Shown: piece after piece, positions 12,370 through 22,944 of the stretch | Position numbering within the stretch: the stretch's first letter is position 1 | How the letters are laid out: every line of letters begins with the position of its first letter | Assembly: GCA_010094025.1 (NCBI GenBank) | Contig: ML991807.1 | Coordinates: 62,001 to 126,000 of the forward strand | DNA length: 64,000 nucleotides | Reading direction: 5' to 3' | Source: Viridothelium virens | Lineage: Eukaryota > Ascomycota > Dothideomycetes > Trypetheliales > Trypetheliaceae | Program-made: the position numbers and the translations under genes | Notes under the pieces: generated by a model | Told to the model about the DNA's origin: nothing | Databases searched by the model: none | Seen by the model: only the letters and a program-made list of their open reading frames with translations

Positions 12370-12882
12370 ATATGGGAGCATCTAAGCGGGAATGCATTGT
12401 CGAGTGAGATTTGGCGTTGGTGTCCGTCTATGGCATGAATGGAGTCCGCTGGGTCTACTTGAGCATAATTGCATCTCCCAACGGCATAGTAGGCATTTTT
12501 AGGGTGTTTTAATGCTAATAGTGCAGACGAGATTATGATTTACCATAGCGATTTGAAACAGTCTTTATGCCTGACAAACTCATTACCATTCCATAGGTGC
12601 TGAAGGTACAAAACGATGTTCAGGATCGGAAGGCAAGAGTCAGCAAGTTCTTTCAGGAGCCTCACCTTAAAGATACCTAAGTAAATATCCCTGCTGAGGA
12701 TGTGTCTGGCTCCTGAGCAAGTGATTCAGTCTCTACAATTACGTTTATGATCATGTAGCAGCTGAAGGCATGATAAGGCAGTAATGAGGAGTAAATCAAG
12801 TTCCATCGATTGATACGTAAGTATTATACCTGGATTGGCGCATCGTGCAGAGGATTTATTTTAATAAGTCTATGGCCGGTCA
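12370..12882. other. Gap between convergent genes
   Basis: 513 bp between the 3' ends of the PQ-loop gene (+) and the CofD-like gene (-). It should hold both 3' UTRs. I see no gene or repeat. Confidence 0.6.
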
Positions 12883-14447
12883 TTAATGATGCAGTGTATT
12901 CCTTCTGCTAGGTCCTTCCCTCTCCGCCTTCCTTCCTACAATCGCCTCCAACGCCTGTGTTAACGCCGTAGCATCATACCTCACCCCTTTCCCATCCCTG
13001 TTCTTCCTCCCATACAACTTCACCGACTCAATGCCCAAGCTAGCCAGCTCCTCCCGATCTACCTTTGGCGTATCGGGACTATCAATGTAAATTACATGCG
13101 TCACGAACCTAGCGTGCTCCTTCCTCGCCACCACCTCCTCCCCTTCTATGTCCGTCCCGGTCGCCGCCTTGGCAATCGCGCCCACAAATTCTATCGCCGT
13201 CATCGGCGCCCAAGGAGGTCCCGTCTCCCGATCAATCGACCCATTCAGAATCAGAATCTTAATCCGGATGTTCGGACTGCTCAGTGCCTCGCCGACGCCG
13301 CGTGGGATCAGACTCGGAGCAACGGAAGTGTAGAGGGAGCCAATGCTGTAGATGACGGCTTTCGCAGCATGAAGAGCCTCGAGAACGCGTGGAGAGGCGG
13401 GAGGACGGATTTCCTGGCCGTAGGGATTGATGTACCAGACGCGTTCGATGCGGGCAGGAAGGTCCTCTTCGTCGGCTTTGGAGAAGACGATGTTTTGGCG
13501 GCGGAGGGTGGGAAGAGATCCGGGGAGATTGGCATCTTCGATGCTGTCATGGAGTTCTGTTTCACGGGTGGGGGTTAGGGTGGCAGGGGTCTCGCCAGAG
13601 AGCGAGAGAGCAGTTGGGGCTGACGGATGGGAGATGGAGTTCTGGCCGACGATGAGGGTGTTGTCGGCGAGTGAGGCGGCGATATGGTGGGTGAAGTTGG
13701 TGTTGATGATAGGGAGGATCGAGACGTGTGGGGGAATCGTGCAGACACTGCTAAGCAAATAGATGGCGGCTTCGAAACTGCCCGAAAAGAAGCGGGCTCT
13801 GCTCGAAGTCAGTGAATTTTTCGTCTCTTCTTGTTTAAGATAGCAAACCCTGTTAGAAACATGTTCCCCACGCTTGCTTTTGCGAAATTGAAGACAGAGG
13901 AAGGCCTTGCGCGCTTCACAATTTCCATGTTGAGGACGTTGAGGAAGCTGCGGATAAGTTCCTTCTTGGGCGATGAAATATCTTTCCAGAGCTCGTGTCT
14001 TGCTTCAACTATGTCAAGCCACTCGTAACGAGCTCGATCGGGTTCGGAGGAGAGACGGTGATTGAAGAAGGTTCTAATTGCCGTTCGCTCTGACGATGAG
14101 CCATTGCTAGGAATTAGACGAACAAGACGGCCTAGAAATAGATAAGCCTATCTGTAGACTGTTTCTCGGAGAAGGCTCGTTTAAATACTGCGGACGTCTC
14201 CAATCCCTATTCATCCATCAGTTTCATGTCAAGAGCACGCTCATCGTACCGTACCTGGTCCACCCAAAACCCGGATCAACTCGCTAGAGCTGCCGCCATT
14301 ATCACTGATAGGAATCACATAACTCAATGAGCATCCATTGCCTGTGGAGACCTTTTCGAAGACGTCTACAAGGCTATTCGCTGCAGTTCCTCCAGAGAAT
14401 ATGACGATTCCCTTCGGATTCACTGGAGGTAATCCATATGCTTCCAT
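12883..14447 (-). CDS. CofD-like / UPF0052 family protein
   Basis: Four exons read as 14447-14255, 14206-14189, 14131-13849 and 13798-12883, giving 469 aa. The N-terminus carries the family's glycine loop SGGTAANSLVDVF, then ISDNGGSSSELIRVLGGPG. The 18-nt microexon supplies GIGDVR, after which the protein continues SRLVRLIP, the normal family sequence GPGIGDVRSRLVRL. Without the microexon a conserved block is missing. Later parts include NPYGQEIRPPASPRVLEAL and SIGSLYTSVAPSLIPRGVGE, typical of CofD-like proteins. CofD proper transfers phospholactate to make coenzyme F420 and the bacterial relative YvcK acts in cell-wall and carbon metabolism; the fungal role is unknown. The start is the first ATG ahead of the glycine loop; an extra upstream exon cannot be excluded. 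Confidence 0.9.
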
Positions 14448-14787
14448 TGTATAGAACAGTGAGAAACAAACGCCAACGTCTTGGGCGGATTCTTGCTTCT
14501 TCACATCTCCGGTCCTCTATATACCTCTGCTGCGAACCTGGACATTGGGGTTTAATTGCGTTGCATGACTCTTCATGGTGAGGCTACGTGTCCTTATGTT
14601 AGAGTGTCATGCCCGATGAGTCAATACGATTGTGCTAGGAGATGCTCCCGCTATTGAAACGAACCATAACGGTATGAAAATGGCCTTGAAGGGAACAGAG
14701 ATGTGGTGTGAGGATTCGTCCAGAGTACGGAGTGCTCCACATGGACTGTTAGGTAGTGATCTGCGACATGGATTGTGGGGTAATCTA
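14448..14787. other. Upstream region of the CofD-like gene
   Basis: 340 bp between the CofD-like start and the TIR element. It presumably holds the promoter and 5' UTR. No other feature seen. Confidence 0.5.
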
Positions 14788-15265
14788 CCTTAGAGGCCCG
14801 AGGGGGTTAGTGGATGCGAGATCCAGATTGTAGCTTCAGACATGCTGCTGCGAAATAGCTTGAAAATAGCCTTGTTCTGATTGGAGATCTTTGATGATGA
14901 GACGATAGCCTGATTTGAAAAATATCAGAAATTAAAGACTGTTGATAGGCTGGATTGTTGAATTTGTAAGGTAGTTGGTAATATAAGCCTATTAAAGAGA
15001 TAAAAGTGTCAGAATTGAGTGGTGGGGCCACAACTGTGTGATAGCGTCATCAGCTTATTATTAGCACGTCAGGGGTTTTTATTTATTATAGCCCCTGAAT
15101 TTCTTGGTGTTCTACCCCGCACCCTCACCCTCAGTAAAGCTCTCAGCCAATCAGGATCAACGCAAATGAAGATTGAAGCTTAAATTCAGCTGATTTGGGC
15201 TAGCATACCTCTAGGATCAATGCCGCAGGCCTACCCCTGCGATGCTGTGGATACGTGTCTATATA

Positions 15266-15268
<3 letters not shown>

Positions 15269-15300
<32 letters not shown>
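15269..15300. repeat. (GT)n microsatellite
   Basis: About sixteen GT units, followed by gcgtgcgc, inside the TIR element. Likely length-variable between strains. Confidence 0.95.
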
Positions 15301-15305
<5 letters not shown>

Positions 15306-15400
15306 CGCAGCTGCAGCAGCTTCCTGCAGGCCTCCGCAAATTTAGGGTCAAAATGTTGGCTAAAGTAGCCAAAACCCTAGGCAAACAGCAGTCTCACAAC

Positions 15401-15444
15401 GCTCTAATGATGCTCTTATAATGCTCTCATGATGCTCTAACAAC
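15401..15444. repeat. 11-bp tandem repeat, four units
   Basis: Four imperfect copies of an 11-base unit of the form gctctaatgat, inside the TIR element. Confidence 0.8.
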
Positions 15445-15619
15445 AATAAGAATAACTAACTCCTGATTATTAGGTGTTTCTGATAGTTTCACAGTACCAA
15501 CTAAGGTTCAGAGACTATTAGTTACATCGACTTTTATTTTATCAATAGCTGCGCATCAAATTCAGCCTCCTGAGTGTCAGGATCTCGCATCCACTAACCC
15601 CCTCGACCTCCAAGGTACT

Positions 15620-16428
15620 CTAGCTCCGTCGAGTCCCTGAAGATCCTTTTCCGCCATCGACTCTAGACGAGGAGGCCGAGCCTTCCGCTCCATCTTCTAT
15701 CGTCAATTGTACAGAATGATTTTGACCACTTTCTAATTGGTGCATCTGTAGTGCTTGAGACAGCATTTTTCTAATCACTATATGTCCCGATGTATCCATC
15801 CTATCTGCTTTCCTTACAAAGACCTAAGATACAGTCCAGAATTACTTCTGCTATTCAGAAGCTTAAAGATTTCGACTAACTTGATGGAGAGGTCTGCTAT
15901 CATATGAGTAGTCATGATTGACAGAAAGCACCAAAAAAAAGTTTGTACCAGCTTCTGCGTAAAACAATTCAAGCCCTAACCTGTATCCTGACACTGGTCA
16001 AGTCCATGGCGAGACCTAGCTCCATCGTGCATCTCTTGAACCTACACCGTACTGTATCCGCGTCGGTAGCATCGATCCATAAAATCGGGCCGTACTAGCC
16101 CTTGTGGTCTTCAGCATATCTTGATGCTAACTGGGACTTGCCAGTGCCGCCAATGCCATGGACCACAACCGTATGCGGCACACTAGCATTTTCATGATCG
16201 ATCTTCATCTGCTCTTCTAGTGATTTGAATAGCTCTTGCTATGGCGTTTGTATCCGTATCGTTTTGAGCGGAACTGCGTAACGGCGCCTGGTTGGCGGCA
16301 GCAGTGATTGTAAGATTTCAACAGGTTTCGGAACCATCACCAACAGTTGCTATCATACTGAAGATGCTGATGGTAGGGATTAGCTCAGCACCTCTGCGCT
16401 GCTCCAAGTGGGCTTGCTTTGATGCCAT
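15620..16428 (-). pseudogene. Decayed NB-ARC (NLR-like) gene
   Basis: Read on the minus strand, the stretch 16200-16040 encodes TVVVHGIGGTGKSQLASRYA followed by ILWIDATDADTVR. This is an NB-ARC P-loop (Walker A, GIGGTGKS) and the following RNBS-A-like block of fungal NLR proteins. Upstream, VPKPVEILQSLLPPTRR and QELFKSLEEQMKID fit the linker before an NB-ARC domain, and an ATG at 16428 could be the old start, in a shifted frame. In-frame stops lie just before QELFK, after YAEDHKG and further downstream, and the frame shifts at least once, so the gene is dead. Only the nucleotide-binding part remains. The 3' side stops next to the TIR element and no repeat domain is left. Confidence 0.75.
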
Positions 16429-17106
16429 TGTAATGAGAGCAAGTGAATTCGTATGAACAAGATGAAGGATCGAAGGAGGTCCATTTGGAACGCACAATAA
16501 GGGTCAATTTATAAAATCCGTACCTGCGAAATAAGGGTTTGCAGCTTGGCATTCATGCGGCATACTGACATGTTGTTCCGCGCAAGTCGTCCGATCTAGC
16601 TTGGGGATGATACCATTCCACTTTCTTTCTTCAGATGCATCATACGAAGAAGGAATGGGCTACGGATATGCATATCTGACTCTCAAAATATTTGAGACCT
16701 GCCAATAAAACTAGCCTGGAAGAGCAATGTGGAGCGATACAAGAGCGGCTTCCCTCTCTGAGCAAACGGGACATGATGTGGAGATCACTATGCCTGAACA
16801 AATGTGAGAGCTGGTAGGCGACATATCGTTGTTATCACACCACGTTATCTATCTACCTACCATTGTTGAAAAGTCGGAAGCCGTGTTAGGACCTAAGCTT
16901 GCTCTAGGCAGCACGTGGCACCCTCCAGGTCTTTGTTTGCTCCATCCTGGCGTCAAAACTTTCTGGCATTTTGGTCCAGCTGAGCACTCTTTTTTAATTC
17001 CTTCAACTTAGCCCTTGCAGAGTCTAGGAGGCTATACGAAATCAACCCACGGCTCCATTCAATTTAGCTCATTAAGAGTACTCATAAATTATTCACAAAT
17101 CTTCCG
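16429..17106. other. Gap before the aldo-keto reductase gene
   Basis: About 680 bp between the pseudogene and the reductase start. The right end should contain the reductase promoter. No gene seen. Confidence 0.5.
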
Positions 17107-18179
17107 ATGGGAACTCCGAAGATCGTCTTTGGCGCTGGTGGTATTGGAACTACTGCTACTGGCTTCACCTTTACCTGGGACTCGCCGGAAGCTATTTCCG
17201 ACTTCTTGTCGAAACTCGCAAGTCTTGGTATCTCAGACCTAGACTCAGTTGCCTCATACCCACCTGGTAATCCTTGGAATACTGAGACACTCCTGGGTCA
17301 GGCTAAAGCAGTGGACCAAAACTTTGTGATTGATACTAAAGTTGCGGCTCATGACGGGAACAAGCTGAACCATGCGTCAATATCAGCAAGCGTTGATAAA
17401 AGTCTCAGCTTATTAGGGACGCAGAGAGTGCATATTTTGTACTCACACGCACCCGACCCTTCAACCCCGTTGGAAGAGACTGCTGCTGCGTACAATCAAC
17501 AGTACGTAGCCGGAAGGTTTGAGAAGGTTTGTAACCATCCCTAGCGTTCGTAATATGCTGATAATGGCAATCAGCTTGGGTTGTACAATCATACTACCGA
17601 ACAATGGTCAGACTTTCTCCGAATATGCGATGAGAATGGCTATGTCAAGCCATCAGTCTGCCAGAATCAGTACAATGCTCTCTTCCGCCAGGACGAGGCT
17701 ACCTTACTGCCTCTGCTCCGTCAGCATGGTGTACAGTATTATGCATACAGGTTCGTATGTCCGGAGGTGGGACCCTAAGTACGTCTGAGTTGAGCTGAAT
17801 ATGCCACAGCCCCTTGGCCGGCGGGTTTCTCACTGGTAAAGTGACCTTTGCATCTTTGGGGCCTCCTGAAAGCCTGAGACGTACCCGCTGGGAGGGAGAG
17901 AGCGCGTTTCAGATGTATGTCTCGGTTTACGATAAACCAGAGATGCATGCTGCCATACAAAGCATTCATTCGGTGTGTCAGAGGAACAATCTATCTCTCA
18001 GTGAGGTTGCACTTCGGTGGCTGATGCATCACTCGGAGCTGGGAGCTGGAGATGCTATAATCCTTGGGGCTAAGACCGTTGAGCAGCTGGAAAATAATCT
18101 TGCAGATTGCAGGAAACCACCTCTGCCGGATATGATCGTACAGGCAGTTGAGGATATGTGGACGAGGCTCCAAGGATGA
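17107..18179 (+). CDS. Aldo-keto reductase
   Basis: Three exons, 17107-17526, 17575-17750 and 17810-18179, give 321 aa, a normal length for this NAD(P)H-dependent TIM-barrel family. The catalytic tetrad is intact: Asp46, Tyr51, Lys78 and His114 (contexts SDLDSVASY, DTKV and LYSHAPD). The second intron is confirmed by restoring AYSPLAGGFLTGK, a hallmark of AKRs of the aflatoxin-aldehyde-reductase type. The C-terminal motif IILGAKTVEQLENNL is the usual cofactor-binding helix. The substrate is unknown; such enzymes reduce aldehydes and ketones in the cytosol. It is far from the polyketide cluster and need not belong to it. Confidence 0.92.
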
Positions 18180-18609
18180 CTCTCCTCAATACACAATGAG
18201 ACAAAGTTGTCCTGACTCGGCCGTCCTGGAGAAGGGCACATTCTTGTAAGATAGGAAAGACTTCTTGGTATCTAAGTTTCAAGTACGGAGGTCCAGTTCT
18301 AAAGTTTTGGCCTGCACTAAGACTCACCGGGCAACGCTAATATTTTCTGATACACCAATAAGATTGTAGAGTTTGAACTTAGATTTAGCGGAGTTTTCGA
18401 GTTGTTATCTACCGCTTGTCTACACTGAAGTCTCAGAAATTAGGCTCAGCCGTTCGCGGTGCGCGGTGCAAAATTCGCCTCCCTCACCAAATCTACTAGC
18501 AAACCTACAACTTCACCGTTTTCATACATGTTTCACCACTTTTGCAACTCAGTTTGGCTCCTGAGATATGCGAAATGCGATTCTGGAAAATTCCGAAATT
18601 GGATGACTG
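18180..18609. other. Gap between the reductase and the hAT-like MITE
   Basis: 3' flank of the reductase gene. No gene recognised. Confidence 0.5.
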
Positions 18610-18986
18610 CAGGGCGTCCAGTGATGCGTTCGATACGATTCGATTCGATTCGGCCGAATCGGATCGAATCGTCCGATGGATTCTGATTCGCTCGCTTAAC
18701 CACCCATAGGATCCAAACCGCCACATAATTTAAAAACCCTTGTACACTTATTTTACTTCTTCCTTTAATAAGTTACCTCCAAATTTACTTAGAAAACCAA
18801 AAATTAGTTAGAAATGGTTTAAAATTTAGCTTGGGCTAGAACTAATTTTATTAGGCTGAATTATAGAAATAAAATCGCACTAATTTGGTAGCAAAATAAT
18901 CAATTCAGACGATCGATTCTCGATTCAGAGAATCTAGATTATCTAATCTGATTAAATCGATAATTTTAGCATTACTGGACGCCCTG
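18610..18986. mobile_element. hAT-like MITE with target site duplication
   Basis: The ends form an inverted repeat, CAGGGCGTCCAGT at 18610-18622 and its complement at 18974-18986; 17 of 18 bases match if extended to ATG. The 8-base string GGATGACT flanks the element at 18601-18608 and 18987-18994, with one extra G before the left end. An 8-bp duplication and ends starting CAGGG are the pattern of the hAT superfamily. The 377-bp interior is AT-rich, carries GATTC-type repeats and a palindrome around gattcggccgaatc, and codes for nothing. It is therefore a non-autonomous copy needing a transposase from elsewhere. Confidence 0.8.
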
Positions 18987-19147
18987 GGATGACTTACAGC
19001 AGCTGTGTTCAACATAGGTCAGGAAATCATCACTTTCCCTCTTGCACAATCTCAGTATCTCAAACGATTACCATAACCTTTGTACCTATAGCTTTCGTCT
19101 TCACTGTCACAAAGGAAAACCCCGGTTATCCCAACGTCATTTGCTCT

Positions 19148-20068
19148 CTACTCAGTCTCTTCACCGATAGACGCTCTCTCAATCATCTCGCTCGCTAGCT
19201 CTTCATTGTTTGCGCTTGTCGATGTCACCAAAAGCATGAAACTAGCGTCCATGCTGCTGATGGCCAGCATGACAATGCTGGTATCCATCCACCACTGTCC
19301 AGACGAAATTCCGTCATTCTGTAGTATTGCACAGACCCAATTCAAGATAGGTAAGAGCCTGATGAAGAAAGTGAGGGCAACAACAGCCTTCATAGAATCG
19401 TGACGGATAGCCAGGTAGTGAGCCGCATGACGAGGATATGGACGGACCAGCGTATACCAGTGCGGCGTCAAACACAAAAATCGAACAGTCCAGATGCATG
19501 TTGCAATCGTGTGGAGACAGAAGAACAAGGCAATAAAGTATGAGCTCGAGTGGGTTGAGGAAAGGCTGACGATTGTCAACAAGCATGCAGCGAGCATGCA
19601 AAGATGATCTGCTATGTCAGAGACACAACTCTGGTTCTGAGCTTTAAGTCGTCGCGAAGCGGCAACCAGAGCGGAAGGGAGCCGAGGGCCTCTGCGCAGC
19701 CAGACGTGCGAATGCGAGCCGTCTGCTCGAGTTCGTCCGATGGAAATTTTGTTGGAAGGAGGATGTGGTTGGCATACACTTTCGCAGACTTCATAGACGG
19801 AGTCATCATCCGAAGAATCGGAAGTGCTCACACTGGGCGTGTCAGCGTCCGGATTCAGGAAAAAGTTCCAGTTTGAAGAAGAGTTACTGTCCCACGCCGA
19901 GGAACTCCGTTCTTTTGTAGAGGCATTGTCGACGGCGTCTTCCGGAGAGGAGCACTGCCCGATGTAGTTGCCATCAAGGGGCCCCTCGTCGGAACGGAAG
20001 GCTGCATTGGCAGATAATGTATTACCTTCCTCGAGATCCATCATCGTCGACTCTTGTTGCAAATGCAT
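19148..20068 (-). CDS. Hypothetical membrane protein
   Basis: Single-exon frame of 306 aa from the ATG at 20068; the frame stays open further upstream but without ATG. The N-terminal half is acidic and Ser/Asp-rich (for example STSDSSDDDSVYE) and looks disordered. The C-terminal half has about four hydrophobic segments, beginning near HLCMLAACLLTIVSL, YFIALFFCLHTIATCIW, AVVALTFFIRLLPILNWV and STSIVMLAISSMDASFML-like residues, so it is probably a multi-pass membrane protein. I do not recognise the family and cannot assign a function. Confidence 0.65.
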   Translation of the reverse strand: MHLQQESTMMDLEEGNTLSANAAFRSDEGPLDGNYIGQCSSPEDAVDNASTKERSSSAWDSNSSSNWNFFLNPDADTPSVSTSDSSDDDSVYEVCESVCQPHPPSNKISIGRTRADGSHSHVWLRRGPRLPSALVAASRRLKAQNQSCVSDIADHLCMLAACLLTIVSLSSTHSSSYFIALFFCLHTIATCIWTVRFLCLTPHWYTLVRPYPRHAAHYLAIRHDSMKAVVALTFFIRLLPILNWVCAILQNDGISSGQWWMDTSIVMLAISSMDASFMLLVTSTSANNEELASEMIERASIGEETE

Positions 20069-20520
20069 AGCAAGGAAAGAGATATGAAAAGAACCAAAAA
20101 AATCGTCTGTGTGCACGATTGAGATAGGCAAGGCTAGTTTAGTTTATGAGTGGACGGCGCGTAGTCAACAGAGCCTATCCACGGTTGGTCAATGTCTAAG
20201 AGACTCAATGGTTTATACACAGCCAATAGTGAGATGTCTGATCACTCGAACGTCAGCAAACTTCGGAGGTCACGGTCCTCAAATTTTAGCCACTGGGAAT
20301 TTTTTTAATGATGAAACCTTGGAACGGTCTGCAATAGCACTGGGGGTGAACCAGTAGAACTTCTAACCTCCTTTACGTTGCTGTTGATATTGAGACGCAG
20401 GAGTGGTATACTAAGGTGTTTTACTTATCGACATGCAGAAATATGGGGTATCACTAGAAACAAAGGCCGGTGCCTATCTCGTTATGTTTTCGTATAGCAT
20501 GTCCATCTGTAGTCAGTCAA
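20069..20520. other. Gap between two minus-strand genes
   Basis: 452 bp that should contain the promoter of the membrane-protein gene and the 3' UTR of SHG1. No other feature seen. Confidence 0.5.
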
Positions 20521-22565
20521 TCATCTTCTGCTTGCCCGACTCCTAGACCTGCTCCTTTCCCTCTTCTTCATGCTCTCCGCGCGCTCCTCTTCGACCGGCT
20601 TGCGGCTGCTTCCACCCGGGACGTACCGATCGATCTCCACTGGATGGTATTTTTCTCTCTCGTCCCTGTTACTTCTGTAGTCTCTGCTGCTGCGATATTC
20701 ACGTTCCCGGTCTCGATCTCGATCTCGGTCCCGATCTCGGTCTCGGTCTCGGTCTCGGTCTCTGTCACGATCACGATCACGGTCGCGATATTCTCTATCC
20801 TTGTCCCTGTCACGGTATTCGCGGTCGCGATCTCTCTCCCGAGAATGATCGCGAGGCTTAGCACGAGAGCTTGTGCTGGGTACGTAACGGTCGATATCTA
20901 CAGGGCTTCGTGACCTGTCACGATCGTGATGGTTGGTCCTGCGCGGTGAGCGCTCCCGGGCTCTATCGCGATCTCTGCTCTTCTCGCGGTATCGATGGCG
21001 ACGCTCATCGTGGTAATCCTCATCATTATCATACTTGGAGCGCTTGTAACCCTCGGTGTCACGATCGTATTCGCGTTCCCGCTCCCGCTCCTTACGTATC
21101 TTCTCTTTGTAATAATCGCGCTCTTCGCTATGATCACGGTCGCGCTCCCGCTTGTGGTGGTGGTCATGTCGGGATGAACGCCGGTCATTGTAGTTGTCGT
21201 CATGTCGAGAAGAACGCTGATCATCATGATCATCATGGCGACTGGAACGCTTCTCGTGGTCGTGATGGTGACGACTTGAACGCTCGTCTTCACGATACAC
21301 TGCGTGGCTTTGACTTGCATGTCGTAGATAATCTTGCTCCTGCTTGGTGCTTGGCGTTAGCGGCTCGGCTTTGATAGGTGTGCTTGGCTTTTCTGCGTCA
21401 CTTTCGGACTTCACATTGAGTTTGGCAAGTCTCTCAGCCACTGGATCTCGTGGAACAATCGATTTTGGTGGCAGGGTCTTGCGAGGGGGAGGCTCCAGAG
21501 AATCTGATCTCTCAAGGGTTGGCTTGGTATTACGTGATTTGGCCAAGTCTTGCCCTTCTTTGAGCAGAAGTTCCAATGCCTCTTCCTCCAATCGCTTCTC
21601 GTCTGGTGGTGATGGAGATCGGCGCTCGGTACTTGCCCTGATTGGATATCTTTCCCGTTCTTTCTCGTACTCTGCCAACTCCCTCTCGCGTCGCAGCCTC
21701 CTTTGCTCCCTCTCGTCTTCTCGCTCTCGTTCATACTGCTCCCGCCTTTTCCTCTTCTCTTCTTGCGCCTTCTCATATTCTTCTCGCTCCTTTCGTCTCT
21801 GCGCTTCCCACTCTGCCTTTTTCTTCTCTTCATACTCCTTCCTTCTCGCGTCCTTCTTTTCCATTTCCACTCTCAGCTTCTCTTTCTCCTCCTCCAATTT
21901 CCTCCTGGCTTCCGCTTCCAGTGCCTTCTGCTTCTCATATTCTGCTCTTCGCTCCCTATTTCGTTGTTCCTTCCTCGTCCTAGCCTCTGCAGCATAATCG
22001 TCCTCTGTCTTATTGCCTCGTCTTTCTTCCTCGGCCGCAGCCTCCTCGCCGATCTCATGGCGTCTGATTTCACGGAGTTTTGCTTCCAGGTCTGGACCTA
22101 TCGAATCAATGTGTTGAGCGACGAGCTGTTCGACAATCTCTTCAACGCGCGCAAAGATTGTATTGCGTTCGGCCGCACCTTGAAGGAGAGGGGCGGCCAG
22201 TGAACGGTTCTTTGAGAGCAAAGAAGAGTCATGCTCAATCTCCTTTTCCACAAGCTTGCTGAGATTGTCGGTCAGGGTTTGCTTTGCAGGCTGTAGATTG
22301 AAATTAATGTTATTACCAATGCTATCAAGTGAGACGTAACGAGCTGTGTGACGAGAACTATTTCACGTACACCTTCTTCAAATTCCTTGTAGACCTTTTT
22401 CCGAATATCATCGAACTCGCCCTTCTTCTTGGTTGTGTGGAGCATTGAGTCAATGGTAGCACGCTGGGTCGAGTTTATAGGCAAATCCATTAACTTCATC
22501 CCTTTGCGGACGAAAAGACCTTGATTCTTGTCCCTAGGGGGATCTTTGTCTGAATCTTCGGCCAT
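20521..22565 (-). CDS. SHG1: COMPASS (Set1C) complex subunit Shg1
   Basis: Two exons, 22565-22371 and 22290-20521, encode 654 aa. The N-terminal 130 residues form the BOD1/SHG1 domain: KKKGEFDDIRKKVYKEFEEG, then across the intron AKQTLTDNLSKLVEKEI and a tail RVEEIVEQLVAQHI. Shg1 is a subunit of the COMPASS histone H3-K4 methyltransferase in the nucleus. The middle is a long charged coiled coil (Glu/Lys/Arg, about residues 130-290). The C-terminus is an Arg/Asp- and Arg/Ser-rich tail with an RD dipeptide run. Yeast Shg1 is only about 140 aa; the long tail is typical of filamentous fungal forms. The gene is divergent from the complex I gene, sharing a 379-bp promoter. Confidence 0.88.
20700..20790. 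repeat. Hexanucleotide repeat coding for Arg-Asp dipeptides
   Basis: Imperfect tandem copies of a 6-base unit (ctcggt / ctcgat type) within SHG1, coding on the minus strand for more than ten RD dipeptides. Prone to length change. Confidence 0.85.
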
Positions 22566-22944
22566 TTTGCCCTGTCCGCACAGCAGGTGCTGATGCTCAC
22601 AGCTCTCAGCAGATTAGGTAGTGCTATGTCCTGCTTGTGGGAAGTGAGCTAATAGAATAAGAGGGTGTGCAGCGTGCAAGGTTACGCGAACTCGAGCATG
22701 TCGCGCTTCGAAGAAGTTGGCCGAGATTTTCCCGAAGTGAAGTGAAACTTCACGCGATCGGCAACATTAAGGAACCTCACGGGAACACGGAGGTCACGCA
22801 TCCAGCTCATTTCATCGCATCTACATGCCATTGTCACTGCAACCCTGGCCCACGAGCTTCAAAAACACCAGGGAAAATCAGCCATAAGCTTCAAATATCT
22901 ATAAGTTCAATAGTTTCCCCTCTGGCACCTGAGGCTGAGCTATC
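22566..22944. promoter_or_regulatory. Shared divergent promoter, SHG1 / complex I subunit
   Basis: 379 bp separate the start codons of two divergent genes, so both promoters must lie here. No specific factor site can be named with confidence. Confidence 0.6.

Larger units (their letters stand above)
14788..15615. mobile_element. Non-autonomous DNA transposon with terminal inverted repeats and TA ends
   Basis: A perfect 26-bp inverted repeat (14799-14824 against 15580-15605, core gggggttagtggatgcgag) extends outward with small gaps to CCTTAGAGG on the left and CCAAGG on the right. Each end is bounded by TA (14786-14787 and 15616-15617), as expected for a Tc1/mariner-type target duplication. 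The 828-bp interior has no transposase frame. It is AT-rich, with a GT microsatellite and a short 11-bp tandem repeat. The end pattern CCTTA...AGGGGGTT resembles that of the element at 24956-25151. Confidence 0.7.

Noticed and set aside
20470-22203. Several long plus-strand frames opposite SHG1
   Set aside because: They arise from the repetitive Arg/Asp/Glu codons of SHG1 and consist of low-complexity Ser/Leu/Val sequence.
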